Origin: Pseudomonas viridiflava
GTDB taxonomy: Bacteria > Pseudomonadota > Gammaproteobacteria > Pseudomonadales > Pseudomonadaceae
Direction of reading: 5' to 3'
Length of the DNA stretch: 64,000 nucleotides
Assembly (NCBI RefSeq): GCF_900580865.1
Contig: NZ_UTBZ01000140.1
Coordinates: forward strand, 124,001 to 188,000
The notes under the pieces are model-generated. The model had not been told where the DNA came from, made no database searches, and saw only the letters and a list, made by a program, of their open reading frames with translations. A program made the translations under genes and the position numbers. Within the stretch, counting starts at the first letter, position 1; each line of letters begins with the position of its first letter. Below are positions 55,582 to 64,000 of the stretch, piece by piece.

Positions 55582-57066
55582 TTACTTGTTCAGGTGGAAA
55601 TCTTTTTCCGCCGCTTCGAAGCGCTGCACCATGCCAGCAGTCGGCGAACCGAGCTTGCTGACGATCAGGATGGCGAGGCTGGCGAAGATAAAGCCCGGAA
55701 TGATTTCGTACAGACCCAGCAGTTCGAAATGCTTCCAGACCACCACGGTGATCGCGCCGACCAGAATACCGGCCAGTGCGCCGTCGCGGGTCATGCCTTT
55801 CCAGATCACCGAGATCAGTACAACCGGACCGAACGCTGCACCGAAACCGGCCCAGGCGTAGGACACCAGGCCCAGTACGCGGTTTTCCGGGTTGGCGGCC
55901 ATCGCGATCGCGATCAATGCAACCAGCAGCACCATGGCGCGGCCAACCCAGACCAGTTCAACCTGGGAGGCGGATTTACGCAGGAAGGTTTTGTAGAAGT
56001 CTTCGGTCAGGGCGCTCGAGCACACCAGCAACTGGCAGCTCAGGGTGCTCATCACCGCAGCCAGAATGGCCGACAGCAGCACGCCAGCAATCCATGGGTT
56101 GAAGAGGATTTTGGCCAGTTCGATGAACACACGCTCGTGGTTCTCGGTGACTGGGCCGGCAACTTCCGGATGTGCCGAGAAGTAAGCAATACCAAAGAAA
56201 CCCACGGCCACGGTGCCGCCCAGGCACAGGATCATCCAGGTCATGGAGATGCGACGGGCGTTGGCAATCGACTTCACCGAGTCAGCGGCCATGAAGCGCG
56301 CCAGAATGTGCGGCTGACCGAAGTAGCCCAGACCCCAACCCATCAGCGAAATGATGCCGATGAAAGTGGTGCCTTTGAGCATGTCGAAGTTGCTTGGATC
56401 GTTGGCTTCGATGGCCAGGAACGTGGTGTCGACGCCACCGGTGGCCAGCAGGACGATGATCGGCGTGAGGATCAGCGCGAAAATCATCAGCGTGGCTTGT
56501 ACGGTGTCAGTCCAGCTCACGGCGAGGAAACCGCCGACGAAGGTGTAGGCAATCGTCGCCGCAGCACCGGCCCACAGCGCTGTCTCGTAGGACATGCCGA
56601 AGGTGCTTTCAAACAGACGGGCGCCAGCGACGATGCCGGAAGCGCAATAAATGGTGAAGAACACCAGAATCACGATCGCCGAAATAATGCGCAGCAGGCC
56701 GCTTTTGTCTTCGAAACGACTGGAGAAGTAGTCCGGCAGGGTCAGGGCATCGCCGTTGTGCTCGGTCTGCACACGCAGACGGCCGGCAACGAACAGCCAG
56801 TTCAGGTAGGCACCGACGATCAGGCCGATGGCGATCCAGCTTTCGGACAGACCGGACATGTAGATGGCGCCCGGCAGGCCCATCAACAACCAGCCGCTCA
56901 TGTCGGAAGCGCCGGCAGACAGAGCCGTCACGACGCTGCCCAGGCTACGACCACCAAGAATATAGTCAGAAAGGTTGTTGGTGGAGCGATAGGCCATGAA
57001 GCCGATCAGCACCATTGCTGCGATGTAGATCACGAACGTGATCAGTGTTGGATTGCTTACGCTCAT
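55582..57066 (-). CDS. putP: Sodium/proline symporter PutP
   Basis: A sodium:solute symporter family protein of 494 residues with about 13 transmembrane helices. Landmarks are LGGRSLGSVVTALSAGASDMSGWLLMGLPGA near the N terminus (the SAGASDMSGW segment contributes to sodium and proline binding), SWIAIGLIVGAYLNW and AILAAVMSTLSCQLLV. The start is ATG 57064-57066. It supplies proline for PutA and is divergent from putA over a shared control region, so PutA probably represses both when proline is absent. Confidence 0.95.
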   Translation of the reverse strand: MSVSNPTLITFVIYIAAMVLIGFMAYRSTNNLSDYILGGRSLGSVVTALSAGASDMSGWLLMGLPGAIYMSGLSESWIAIGLIVGAYLNWLFVAGRLRVQTEHNGDALTLPDYFSSRFEDKSGLLRIISAIVILVFFTIYCASGIVAGARLFESTFGMSYETALWAGAAATIAYTFVGGFLAVSWTDTVQATLMIFALILTPIIVLLATGGVDTTFLAIEANDPSNFDMLKGTTFIGIISLMGWGLGYFGQPHILARFMAADSVKSIANARRISMTWMILCLGGTVAVGFFGIAYFSAHPEVAGPVTENHERVFIELAKILFNPWIAGVLLSAILAAVMSTLSCQLLVCSSALTEDFYKTFLRKSASQVELVWVGRAMVLLVALIAIAMAANPENRVLGLVSYAWAGFGAAFGPVVLISVIWKGMTRDGALAGILVGAITVVVWKHFELLGLYEIIPGFIFASLAILIVSKLGSPTAGMVQRFEAAEKDFHLNK

Positions 57067-57193
57067 TAAGTTACGCCCTGGCTTTGTTTTTATGTAGCAG
57101 CGGTGATGAACCGCGCGCAAACGACGACGTTTGGCAGACGATTCGGGATCCCGCGCATTTAGGACTGATGTTTCCCCAGGAAAGCCACCAGCC

Positions 57194-57286
57194 GATGCAC
57201 CGGTTTATACCGGTTGCACCTTAGGCGCGAATGCTATGCAACAAAGCAAAAAAGGTGCAACCAGTTTCGTGAGAATTAGTTGCACC
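57194..57286. promoter_or_regulatory. PutA operator-like sites, putP-proximal group
   Basis: GTTGCACC at 57213-57220 and 57279-57286, its inverse GGTGCAAC at 57254-57261, and a weaker copy GATGCACC at 57194-57201. The E. coli PutA ribbon-helix-helix domain recognises GTTGCA, and this PutA has the same N-terminal domain. Confidence 0.75.
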
Positions 57287-57435
57287 TAGTCGGATATTCC
57301 GAGAAACAGGCCGTTTTTGCTCCCTTTTAGCGCAGTCAGAGCGAGTTGCTAGAAGCAAAAGCACCAAGCAAGTGCGGCACTTCCGTACCAGAAAATAATT
57401 CCTGACGAAGCGTTTATTTTTCCGACAAAAAAAGG

Positions 57436-57453
57436 GTTGCACCCGGTTGCACC
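57436..57453 (+). promoter_or_regulatory. PutA operator-like sites, putA-proximal tandem pair
   Basis: Two direct GTTGCACC copies at 57436-57443 and 57446-57453 are ten bases apart, one helical turn, about 70 bases before the putA start codon. Together with the putP-proximal group they give at least five sites in the 457-base putP-putA gap. Confidence 0.75.
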
Positions 57454-57523
57454 TCATTCGGCGCACGGCTAATCTTGCCGCCAGCTGATGCCACGCAACT
57501 GTGGCAACCATGAGGATAAAAAT

Positions 57524-60500
57524 ATGGCTACCACCACCCTTGGGGTCAAACTTGATGACCCGACCCGCGAGCGCCTGAAGGCCGCCGCGACCTCGATTGA
57601 TCGCACACCGCACTGGCTGATCAAGCAGGCAATTTTCAATTACCTGGAAAAACTCGAGGGTGGTGCAACCCTGACCGAGCTGAACGGTTTGACCGCCAAG
57701 GACGCCGATGAGGCGGGCGAAGTCCACACCGATCACGCCCACCAGTGCTTCCTCGAATTCGCCGAAAGCATCCTGCCGCAATCCGTTCTGCGTGCTTCGA
57801 TCACTGCTGCTTACCGTCGCCCTGAGCCGGAAGTGGTGCCGATGCTGATCGAACAGGCTCGCCTGCCAGTAGCCATGGCTGAAGCCACCAACAAACTCGC
57901 CGCCTCCATCGCGGAAAAACTGCGTAACCAGAAGAGTGCCGGCGGTCGTGCAGGCATTGTTCAGGGCCTGCTGCAGGAATTTTCCCTGTCGTCCCAGGAA
58001 GGCGTGGCGCTGATGTGCCTCGCCGAAGCGCTGCTGCGTATCCCGGACAAAGGCACTCGCGATGCGCTGATCCGCGACAAGATCAGCACCGGTAACTGGC
58101 ATCCGCACCTGGGCAACAGCCCATCGCTGTTCGTCAACGCCGCCACTTGGGGCCTACTGCTGACCGGCAAACTGGTCTCGACGCACAACGAAGCCGGCCT
58201 GACTTCCTCGCTGAGCCGCATCATCGGCAAGAGCGGCGAGCCGATGATCCGCAAGGGCGTCGACATGGCCATGCGCCTGATGGGCGAGCAGTTCGTCACC
58301 GGCGAAACCATCGCCGAAGCCTTGGCCAACGCGAGCAAGTTCGAAGCCAAGGGCTTCCGTTATTCTTACGACATGCTCGGCGAAGCGGCCCTCACCGAAC
58401 ACGACGCGCAGAAGTACCTGGCGTCGTACGAACAAGCGATCCACTCGATCGGCAAAGCGTCCCACGGCCGTGGGATTTATGAAGGCCCGGGCATTTCCAT
58501 CAAGCTGTCGGCACTGCACCCGCGCTACAGCCGTGCGCAGTACGAGCGCGTGATGGACGAGCTGTACCCGCGTCTGCTGTCGCTGACCCTGCTGGCCAAG
58601 CAATACGACATCGGCCTGAACATCGATGCCGAAGAAGCCGACCGTCTCGAACTGTCGCTGGATCTGCTCGAGCGCCTGTGCTTCGAGCCGCAACTGACTG
58701 GCTGGAACGGCATCGGTTTCGTCATCCAGGCTTACCAGAAGCGTTGCCCGTACGTGATCGACTACGTGATCGATCTGGCTCGTCGCAGCCGTCATCGCCT
58801 GATGATCCGTCTGGTGAAAGGCGCGTACTGGGACAGCGAAATCAAACGCGCCCAGGTCGAAGGCCTGGAAGGCTATCCGGTGTACACCCGCAAGGTGTAC
58901 ACCGACGTTTCCTACATCGCATGCGCCCGCAAACTGCTGTCGGTGCCGGAAGTCATCTACCCACAGTTCGCCACGCACAACGCCCACACCCTGTCGGCCA
59001 TTTATCACATTGCCGGTCAGAACTATTACCCGGGCCAGTACGAATTCCAGTGCCTGCACGGCATGGGCGAACCGCTTTACGAACAAGTTGTAGGCAAAGT
59101 TTCCGAAGGCAAGCTGAATCGTCCGTGCCGCGTGTACGCACCGGTCGGCACCCACGAAACCCTGCTGGCCTACCTCGTACGTCGCCTGCTGGAAAACGGC
59201 GCGAACACTTCGTTCGTCAACCGCATCGCCGACCAGTCGATTTCGATTCAGGAGCTGGTGGCCGATCCGGTGGCGCAGATCGAGCAGATGGCGACCGTGG
59301 AAGGTGGTTTCGGCCTGCCGCACCCGCGCATTCCGCTGCCGCGTGACTTGTACGGTTCTGAACGCGCCAACTCCAGCGGCATCGACATGGCCAACGAACA
59401 TCGTCTGGCCTCGTTGTCCTGCGCATTGCTGGCCACTGCGCACAACGACTGGAAAGCTGCGCCGATGCTTGGTTGCGTTTCCAGCACCGAAACTCCGGCA
59501 GCCGTTCTGAACCCAGCCGATCACCGTGATGTAGTCGGTCATGTTCAAGAGGCCACCGTCGAAGACGTCGACAACGCCATTCAATGCGCGCTGAACGCCG
59601 CACCGATCTGGCAGGCCACCCCGCCGGCCGAACGCGCGGCGATTCTGGAACGTGCCGCTGATTTGATGGAAGGCGAGATCCAGCCGCTGATGGGCCTGTT
59701 GGCTCGCGAAGCCGGCAAGACCTTCGCCAACGCCATCGCAGAAGTCCGCGAAGCGGTCGATTTCCTGCGCTACTACGCAGTGCAGGCGCGCAACGATTTC
59801 AGCAACGACGCCCACCGCCCACTGGGTCCGGTGGTGTGCATCAGTCCGTGGAACTTCCCGCTGGCGATCTTCAGCGGCCAAGTCGCTGCGGCATTGGCTG
59901 CCGGTAACCCGGTATTGGCCAAACCGGCTGAACAAACCCCGTTGGTCGCCGCGCAAGCCGTGCGCTTGCTGCTCGAAGCCGGGATCCCGGAAGGCGTGCT
60001 GCAACTGCTGCCGGGTCGCGGTGAAACCGTCGGCGCCGGTCTGGTCGGTGATGAGCGCGTCAAAGGCGTGATGTTCACCGGTTCCACCGAAGTCGCGCGT
60101 CTGCTGCAACGCAATATCGCTGGCCGTCTCGACAGCCAGGGCCGTCCGATTCCGCTGATCGCCGAAACTGGTGGGCAGAACGCGATGATCGTCGACTCCT
60201 CGGCGCTGACCGAACAAGTCGTGATCGACGTAGTGTCCTCGGCCTTCGACAGCGCCGGTCAACGTTGCTCGGCGCTGCGCGTACTGTGCCTGCAGGAAGA
60301 TTCCGCCGATCGCGTCATCGAAATGCTCAAAGGCGCGATGGCGGAAAGCCGTCTCGGCAACCCGGAGCGCCTGTCCGTGGACATCGGCCCGGTGATCGAC
60401 GCCGAAGCCAAGGCTGGCATCGACAAGCACATCCAGGGCATGCGCGACAAAGGTCGCAATGTGTACCAGGTGGCGATTGCCGACACCGAAGAAGTCAAAC

Positions 60501-61477
60501 GCGGCACCTTCGTCATGCCGACCCTGATCGAACTGGAAAGCTTCGACGAACTGCAACGCGAGATCTTCGGCCCGGTGCTGCACGTGGTGCGCTACAAGCG
60601 CAAAGAGATCGATCAACTGATTGGTCAGATCAACGCTTCCGGTTATGGCCTGACGCTGGGCGTGCACACGCGCATCGACGAGACCATCGCCAAGGTGATC
60701 GACAACGTCAACGCCGGCAACGTCTACGTTAACCGCAACATCGTTGGTGCCGTGGTCGGCGTGCAGCCATTCGGCGGCGAAGGCCTTTCGGGTACTGGAC
60801 CGAAAGCCGGTGGCCCGCTGTACCTGTACCGCTTGCTGGCGACACGTCCTACGGATGCCATCGAACAATCCTTCGCTCGCGGTGATGCCGTTATCGCCCC
60901 GGACGTTCGTTTGCGCGATGCCATGAGTAAGCCACTGACCGCCCTGAAAGCCTGGGCCGACAGCAACAAGTTCGCTGACCTGAGCACCCTGTGCGTGCAG
61001 TACGCTGCGCAATCGCAGAGCGGCATCACCCGCGTACTGGCCGGCCCGACTGGCGAGAAGAACAGCTACGCGATCCTGCCGCGTGAGCACGTGTTGTGCC
61101 TGGCGGAAGTTGAAGGTGATCTGCTGACGCAACTGGCTGCGGTATTGGCCGTGGGCGGCTCGGCAGTGTGGCCGGAGTCCGACATCAGCAAGGCCTTGTT
61201 CGCACGCCTGCCGAAGGAGATTCAGGCGCGGATCAAGCTGGTTTCTGACTGGAACAAGGATGAGGTGGTGTTCGATGCGGTTCTGCATCACGGCCATTCC
61301 GACCAGTTGCGCGGCGTTTGCCAGCAGATTGCCAAGCGTGCCGGCGCAATCGTTGGGGTTCAGGGCTTGTCCCAGGGCGAGACCAACATTGCCCTGGAGC
61401 GGCTGGTTATCGAGCGTGCGTTGAGCGTTAACACCGCTGCGGCGGGTGGTAATGCCAGCTTGATGACTATCGGCTAA
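57524..61477 (+). CDS. putA: Trifunctional PutA: transcriptional repressor, proline dehydrogenase, P5C dehydrogenase
   Basis: Oxidises proline to glutamate at the membrane and represses the put genes when proline is low. Its 1317 residues contain an N-terminal ribbon-helix-helix domain (residues 2-45, TTTLGVKLDDPTRERLKAAA), a proline dehydrogenase barrel (about 260-570, with YEGPGISIKLSALHPRY and RLVKGAYWDSEIK), and an aldehyde dehydrogenase domain (about 650-1120) with SPWNFPLAIF and catalytic Cys915 in GQRCSALR. A C-terminal domain follows. The start is ATG 57524, which keeps the DNA-binding domain in register; the region upstream is the shared operator. Confidence 0.97.
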   Translation: MATTTLGVKLDDPTRERLKAAATSIDRTPHWLIKQAIFNYLEKLEGGATLTELNGLTAKDADEAGEVHTDHAHQCFLEFAESILPQSVLRASITAAYRRPEPEVVPMLIEQARLPVAMAEATNKLAASIAEKLRNQKSAGGRAGIVQGLLQEFSLSSQEGVALMCLAEALLRIPDKGTRDALIRDKISTGNWHPHLGNSPSLFVNAATWGLLLTGKLVSTHNEAGLTSSLSRIIGKSGEPMIRKGVDMAMRLMGEQFVTGETIAEALANASKFEAKGFRYSYDMLGEAALTEHDAQKYLASYEQAIHSIGKASHGRGIYEGPGISIKLSALHPRYSRAQYERVMDELYPRLLSLTLLAKQYDIGLNIDAEEADRLELSLDLLERLCFEPQLTGWNGIGFVIQAYQKRCPYVIDYVIDLARRSRHRLMIRLVKGAYWDSEIKRAQVEGLEGYPVYTRKVYTDVSYIACARKLLSVPEVIYPQFATHNAHTLSAIYHIAGQNYYPGQYEFQCLHGMGEPLYEQVVGKVSEGKLNRPCRVYAPVGTHETLLAYLVRRLLENGANTSFVNRIADQSISIQELVADPVAQIEQMATVEGGFGLPHPRIPLPRDLYGSERANSSGIDMANEHRLASLSCALLATAHNDWKAAPMLGCVSSTETPAAVLNPADHRDVVGHVQEATVEDVDNAIQCALNAAPIWQATPPAERAAILERAADLMEGEIQPLMGLLAREAGKTFANAIAEVREAVDFLRYYAVQARNDFSNDAHRPLGPVVCISPWNFPLAIFSGQVAAALAAGNPVLAKPAEQTPLVAAQAVRLLLEAGIPEGVLQLLPGRGETVGAGLVGDERVKGVMFTGSTEVARLLQRNIAGRLDSQGRPIPLIAETGGQNAMIVDSSALTEQVVIDVVSSAFDSAGQRCSALRVLCLQEDSADRVIEMLKGAMAESRLGNPERLSVDIGPVIDAEAKAGIDKHIQGMRDKGRNVYQVAIADTEEVKRGTFVMPTLIELESFDELQREIFGPVLHVVRYKRKEIDQLIGQINASGYGLTLGVHTRIDETIAKVIDNVNAGNVYVNRNIVGAVVGVQPFGGEGLSGTGPKAGGPLYLYRLLATRPTDAIEQSFARGDAVIAPDVRLRDAMSKPLTALKAWADSNKFADLSTLCVQYAAQSQSGITRVLAGPTGEKNSYAILPREHVLCLAEVEGDLLTQLAAVLAVGGSAVWPESDISKALFARLPKEIQARIKLVSDWNKDEVVFDAVLHHGHSDQLRGVCQQIAKRAGAIVGVQGLSQGETNIALERLVIERALSVNTAAAGGNASLMTIG

Positions 61478-61489
61478 ACAGCTGTAAGT

Positions 61490-61514
61490 CCAGGCGACCG
61501 CAATGGTCGCCTGG
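61490..61514 (+). terminator. Hairpin after putA
   Basis: CCAGGCGACC and GGTCGCCTGG form a perfect ten-base stem with a five-base loop, 13 bases after the putA stop. No T-tract follows. Confidence 0.55.
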
Positions 61515-61528
61515 AATGAAATCCCCCT

Positions 61529-61618
61529 GTGGGAGCGAGCCTGCTCGCGAAGACGGAGTATCAGTCGACATCAATGTTGCCTGACCCACCGCTTTCGCGA
61601 GCAGGCTCGCTCCCACAG
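61529..61618. repeat. REPIN-like inverted REP pair after putA
   Basis: TGTGGGAGCGAGCCTGCTCG from 61529 and its inverse ending at 61618, with about 40 bases of spacer. The rest of the gap (61619-61736) holds a ribosome site but no other clear feature. Confidence 0.9.
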
Positions 61619-61736
61619 TGGTTTGTGGTGTTTGCAAAGTTGCTGCGCGGCTCCAACATCACGCTTATCAATCATCCTGTTCAGCCTTTATCAGCACGCC
61701 TAGACTCGGCCCAACCCCAATTTCAGGTAGGCCGCC

Positions 61737-63539
61737 ATGTCCGAGACGCTGCTCAGTTCCCGCAATCTGGCTTTCGAGCTGTATGAAGTCCTCGATGCCG
61801 AGGGCCTGACCCGGCGTGAACGCTTTGCCGAGCACAACCGCGAGACCTTCGACGCCGCCATCGGCACCGCACGCAGCATCGCCGAGAAGTACTTCGCACC
61901 GCACAACCGCAAGGGCGACGAGAACGAACCGCGCTACGAAGACGGTCAGGCGATTCTGATTCCTGAAGTGAAACCGGCGGTGGATGCCTTCCTTGAAGCC
62001 GGATTCCTCAACGCCGCGAGAAGTTTCGACGCCGGCGGCATGCAACTTCCTACGCTGCTATCGCAAGCCTGCTTCGCGCATTTCCAGTCAGCCAACGCTG
62101 CGTCGACTTCGTACCCGTTCCTGACCATGGGCGCGGCGAACCTGATCGAGAGCTTTGGCACCGACGAGCAGAAACAGCGCTTCCTGCAGCCAATGATCGA
62201 CGGGCGCTTCTTCGGCACCATGGCCCTGACCGAACCGCATGCAGGTTCATCGCTGTCGGATATTCGTACGCGCGCCGAGCCTGCCTCCAACGGCACCTAT
62301 CGCCTGAAGGGCAACAAAATCTTCATTTCCGGCGGCGATCACCCGCTGTCGGAGAACATCGTACACATGGTGCTGGCCAAACTGCCGGACGCGCCTGCGG
62401 GCGTTAAAGGCATTTCGCTGTTCATCGTGCCGAAGTTTCTGGTCAACGATGACGGCAGCTTGGGCCAACGCAACGACGTGCTGCTGGCCGGGCTGTTTCA
62501 CAAGATGGGCTGGCGCGGTACCACCTCTACGGCGCTGAACTTCGGCGATAACGGAGAGTGTGTCGGTTATCTGGTGGGTAAACCGCATCACGGCCTGAGC
62601 TATATGTTCCAGATGATGAACGAAGCACGGATTGGCGTCGGCATGGGCGCGGTGATGCTCGGTTATGCCGGTTATCTGTACTCGCTGGAATACGCCCGTG
62701 AACGCCCGCAGGGTCGCGTGCCGGACAGCAAGGACCCAACCACCGCACCGGTGGCGATCATTCAGCACGCGGATGTACGACGCATGCTGCTGACGCAAAA
62801 GTCCTACGTCGAAGGTGCATTTGACCTCGGCCTGTACGCGGCGCGCTTGTTCGACGACACCACGACACTTGAGAGCGAAGCAGAGCGCAAACAGGCGCAT
62901 GAGCTATTGGATTTGCTGACGCCGATCGTCAAATCCTGGCCATCGGAGTTCTGCCTCAAGGCCAACGAACTGGCGATCCAGATTCTAGGCGGCCACGGTT
63001 ATACCCGCGAATACCCGGTCGAGCAGTATTACCGCGACAACCGCCTGAACCCGATTCATGAAGGCACTCACGGCATTCAGTCGCTGGACTTGCTGGGTCG
63101 TAAATTGGCGCAGAACGGCGGCGCGGGGCTGAAGCAACTGATTCGACTGATCGCCACTACGGCAGAGCGCGCAACGGCGCATGAATCGCTGACCGCACTG
63201 CGTGAGCCGCTGGAAAAACTGGTCGCGCGCCTGCAAACGGTGACCATCGGTTTGTTGACTGATCTGGGGCAAGGCAAGGTCAATAGCAGCCTGGCGAACT
63301 CTGCGCTGTACCTGAAGGTGTTCGGGCACACGGTGATTGGCTGGCGCTGGCTGGAGCAGGCAATTCGTGCCGAAGAGGGGTTGGCCAAAGGGAATGCAGC
63401 GGATGCTGACTTCTATAAGGGCAAGCTGCAGGCGGCGCGCTATTTTCTGACGTGGGAAGTGCCGGGTTGCCACCATGAGTTGGCATTGCTGGAGGCGCGG
63501 GATGATACGTGTCTAGCGATGCAGGATGCGTGGTTCTGA
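61737..63539 (+). CDS. Acyl-CoA dehydrogenase (long form)
   Basis: An FAD enzyme of 600 residues for the first step of beta-oxidation of a fatty or branched acyl-CoA. Core motifs: MALTEPHAGSSLSDI (FAD/substrate binding), KGNKIFISGGDH, the QILGGHGYTREYPVEQYYRD helix region, and HEGTHGIQSLD with the likely catalytic Glu. The C-terminal extension fits the roughly 600-residue class (related to PA5020 by position). AGG precedes the ATG. Chain-length preference is unknown. Confidence 0.92.
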   Translation: MSETLLSSRNLAFELYEVLDAEGLTRRERFAEHNRETFDAAIGTARSIAEKYFAPHNRKGDENEPRYEDGQAILIPEVKPAVDAFLEAGFLNAARSFDAGGMQLPTLLSQACFAHFQSANAASTSYPFLTMGAANLIESFGTDEQKQRFLQPMIDGRFFGTMALTEPHAGSSLSDIRTRAEPASNGTYRLKGNKIFISGGDHPLSENIVHMVLAKLPDAPAGVKGISLFIVPKFLVNDDGSLGQRNDVLLAGLFHKMGWRGTTSTALNFGDNGECVGYLVGKPHHGLSYMFQMMNEARIGVGMGAVMLGYAGYLYSLEYARERPQGRVPDSKDPTTAPVAIIQHADVRRMLLTQKSYVEGAFDLGLYAARLFDDTTTLESEAERKQAHELLDLLTPIVKSWPSEFCLKANELAIQILGGHGYTREYPVEQYYRDNRLNPIHEGTHGIQSLDLLGRKLAQNGGAGLKQLIRLIATTAERATAHESLTALREPLEKLVARLQTVTIGLLTDLGQGKVNSSLANSALYLKVFGHTVIGWRWLEQAIRAEEGLAKGNAADADFYKGKLQAARYFLTWEVPGCHHELALLEARDDTCLAMQDAWF

Positions 63540-63546
63540 AAGCCGA

Positions 63547-63723
63547 CCCTCACCCCAGCCCTCTCCCGGAGGGAGAGGGGGCCGACCGAGGTGTATGACG
63601 CTATACATCGACCTGAAAAACCGCGTCGATTATGGATTCAGTACAGTACTTTCAGGTCGGCGTACCTCCTGAATTTTCCACGGTCAGTCCCCTCTCCCTT
63701 TGGGAGAGGGTTAGGGTGAGGGG
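63547..63723. repeat. MITE-like palindromic repeat element, copy 3
   Basis: Inverted ends identical in type to the elements at 2189 and 51284, enclosing about 110 bases with one copy of CAGGTCGGCGTACCTCCTGA. It lies directly after the acyl-CoA dehydrogenase stop and before the chemotaxis receptor's 3' end. Confidence 0.82.
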
Positions 63724-63740
63724 CTTTTCTGCTTCAACAC

Positions 63741-64000
63741 TCAACTCAGCTTGAACCCACCCATCTGCCGCGCCAGATCATCCGCCAGCCTCTGCAACAT
63801 CTGACAATCCTCGCGACAGGCCCGAACCTCCCCCGCCGTCGCCCGCGCCAGATCAGAAATCCCCTGCACGTTACGGTTGATCTCTTCGGTCACCGCCGAT
63901 TGCTCTTCGGTCGCCGTCGCCACCTGATGGTTCATGTCACTGATGCGCTCGACCTGCCCGGTAATCGCGGTCAGTGAGGCCCCGGTACGCTGGCTCGATT
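63741..64000 (-). CDS. Methyl-accepting chemotaxis protein, C-terminal fragment at window edge
   Basis: Only the last 86 or so residues are visible. They read as the distal part of an MCP signalling domain: SLTAITGQVERISDMNHQVATATEEQSAVTEEINRNVQGISDLA, including a TEEQSAVTEEIN methylation-helix segment, and the chain ends GGFKLS. The ligand-binding part lies outside the window, so the stimulus cannot be inferred. Confidence 0.9.
   Translation of the reverse strand, partial: SSQRTGASLTAITGQVERISDMNHQVATATEEQSAVTEEINRNVQGISDLARATAGEVRACREDCQMLQRLADDLARQMGGFKLS

Noticed and set aside
57221..58108. Minus-strand frame of 295 codons across the putP-putA control region
   Set aside because: It crosses the operator sites and the start of putA and shows no domain; an antisense artefact.
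58154..61297. Open frame of 1047 codons antisense to putA
   Set aside because: Shadow of putA caused by third-position G/C bias; no recognisable domain and no ribosome site.

Overview
The window is a chromosomal core segment of a fluorescent-group Pseudomonas. The evidence is high G+C coding sequence, REP/REPIN-type palindromes of the kind typical of P. fluorescens relatives between many genes, and a gene order that matches from memory the P. aeruginosa PAO1 stretch parE (about PA4967) to the acyl-CoA dehydrogenase (about PA5020). No rRNA, tRNA, prophage, insertion sequence or CRISPR array was seen. Both ends cut genes: parE on the left, a chemotaxis receptor on the right.

Layout. (1) 1-4.4 kb, minus strand: nudF-yqiB-cpdA-yqiA-parE, an operon also found in enterobacteria, with a structured repeat element inserted between cpdA and yqiA. 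(2) 4.6-8.9 kb: a lipoprotein gene, then cytX and thiC on the minus strand behind a clear TPP riboswitch. (3) 9-16.4 kb: tolC, Kdo transferase waaA, a LysR regulator divergent from an EmrE-like SMR pump, and a FAD oxidoreductase/aldo-keto reductase/Nudix-like trio. (4) 16.4-36.4 kb: lipopolysaccharide core genes, nearly all on the minus strand. They include hldE, dnpA, mig-14, msbA, glycosyltransferases, carbamoyltransferase wapO, and the tightly overlapped waaF-waaC-waaG-waaP-wapP-wapQ-kinase operon. (5) 36.4-44.8 kb: a REP cluster where I would expect ilvE, then glnE, and divergently aceE-aceF behind two HexR-like palindromes. (6) 45-51.2 kb: a PhoD-like phosphatase, a DipA-type c-di-GMP phosphodiesterase, msrA and rlmJ. 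(7) 51.2-55.3 kb, the most accessory-looking part: a repeat element whose interior is amplified five-fold, a small DUF6124-like gene with a leader that can form a pseudoknot, and an orphan vgrG plus DUF4123 adaptor with no effector gene. (8) 55.5-64 kb: putP and putA divergent over an array of PutA-type operator sites, an acyl-CoA dehydrogenase, and the tail of a chemotaxis receptor.

How the genes work together. The central block builds the inner and outer core of LPS: heptose precursor (hldE), Kdo and heptose transfer (waaA, waaC, waaF), outer core start (waaG), sugar phosphorylation (waaP and four kinase-fold relatives), carbamoylation (wapO), and flipping of lipid A-core (msbA). Around it are housekeeping modules for thiamine synthesis, pyruvate dehydrogenase, glutamine synthetase control and proline use.

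The best candidates for undescribed biology are the structured leader at 52202-52281, the amplified repeat at 51284-51847, the set of kinase-like LPS genes with differing catalytic residues, and the unassigned glycosyltransferase pair at 16422-18083. None is proven by sequence reading alone.
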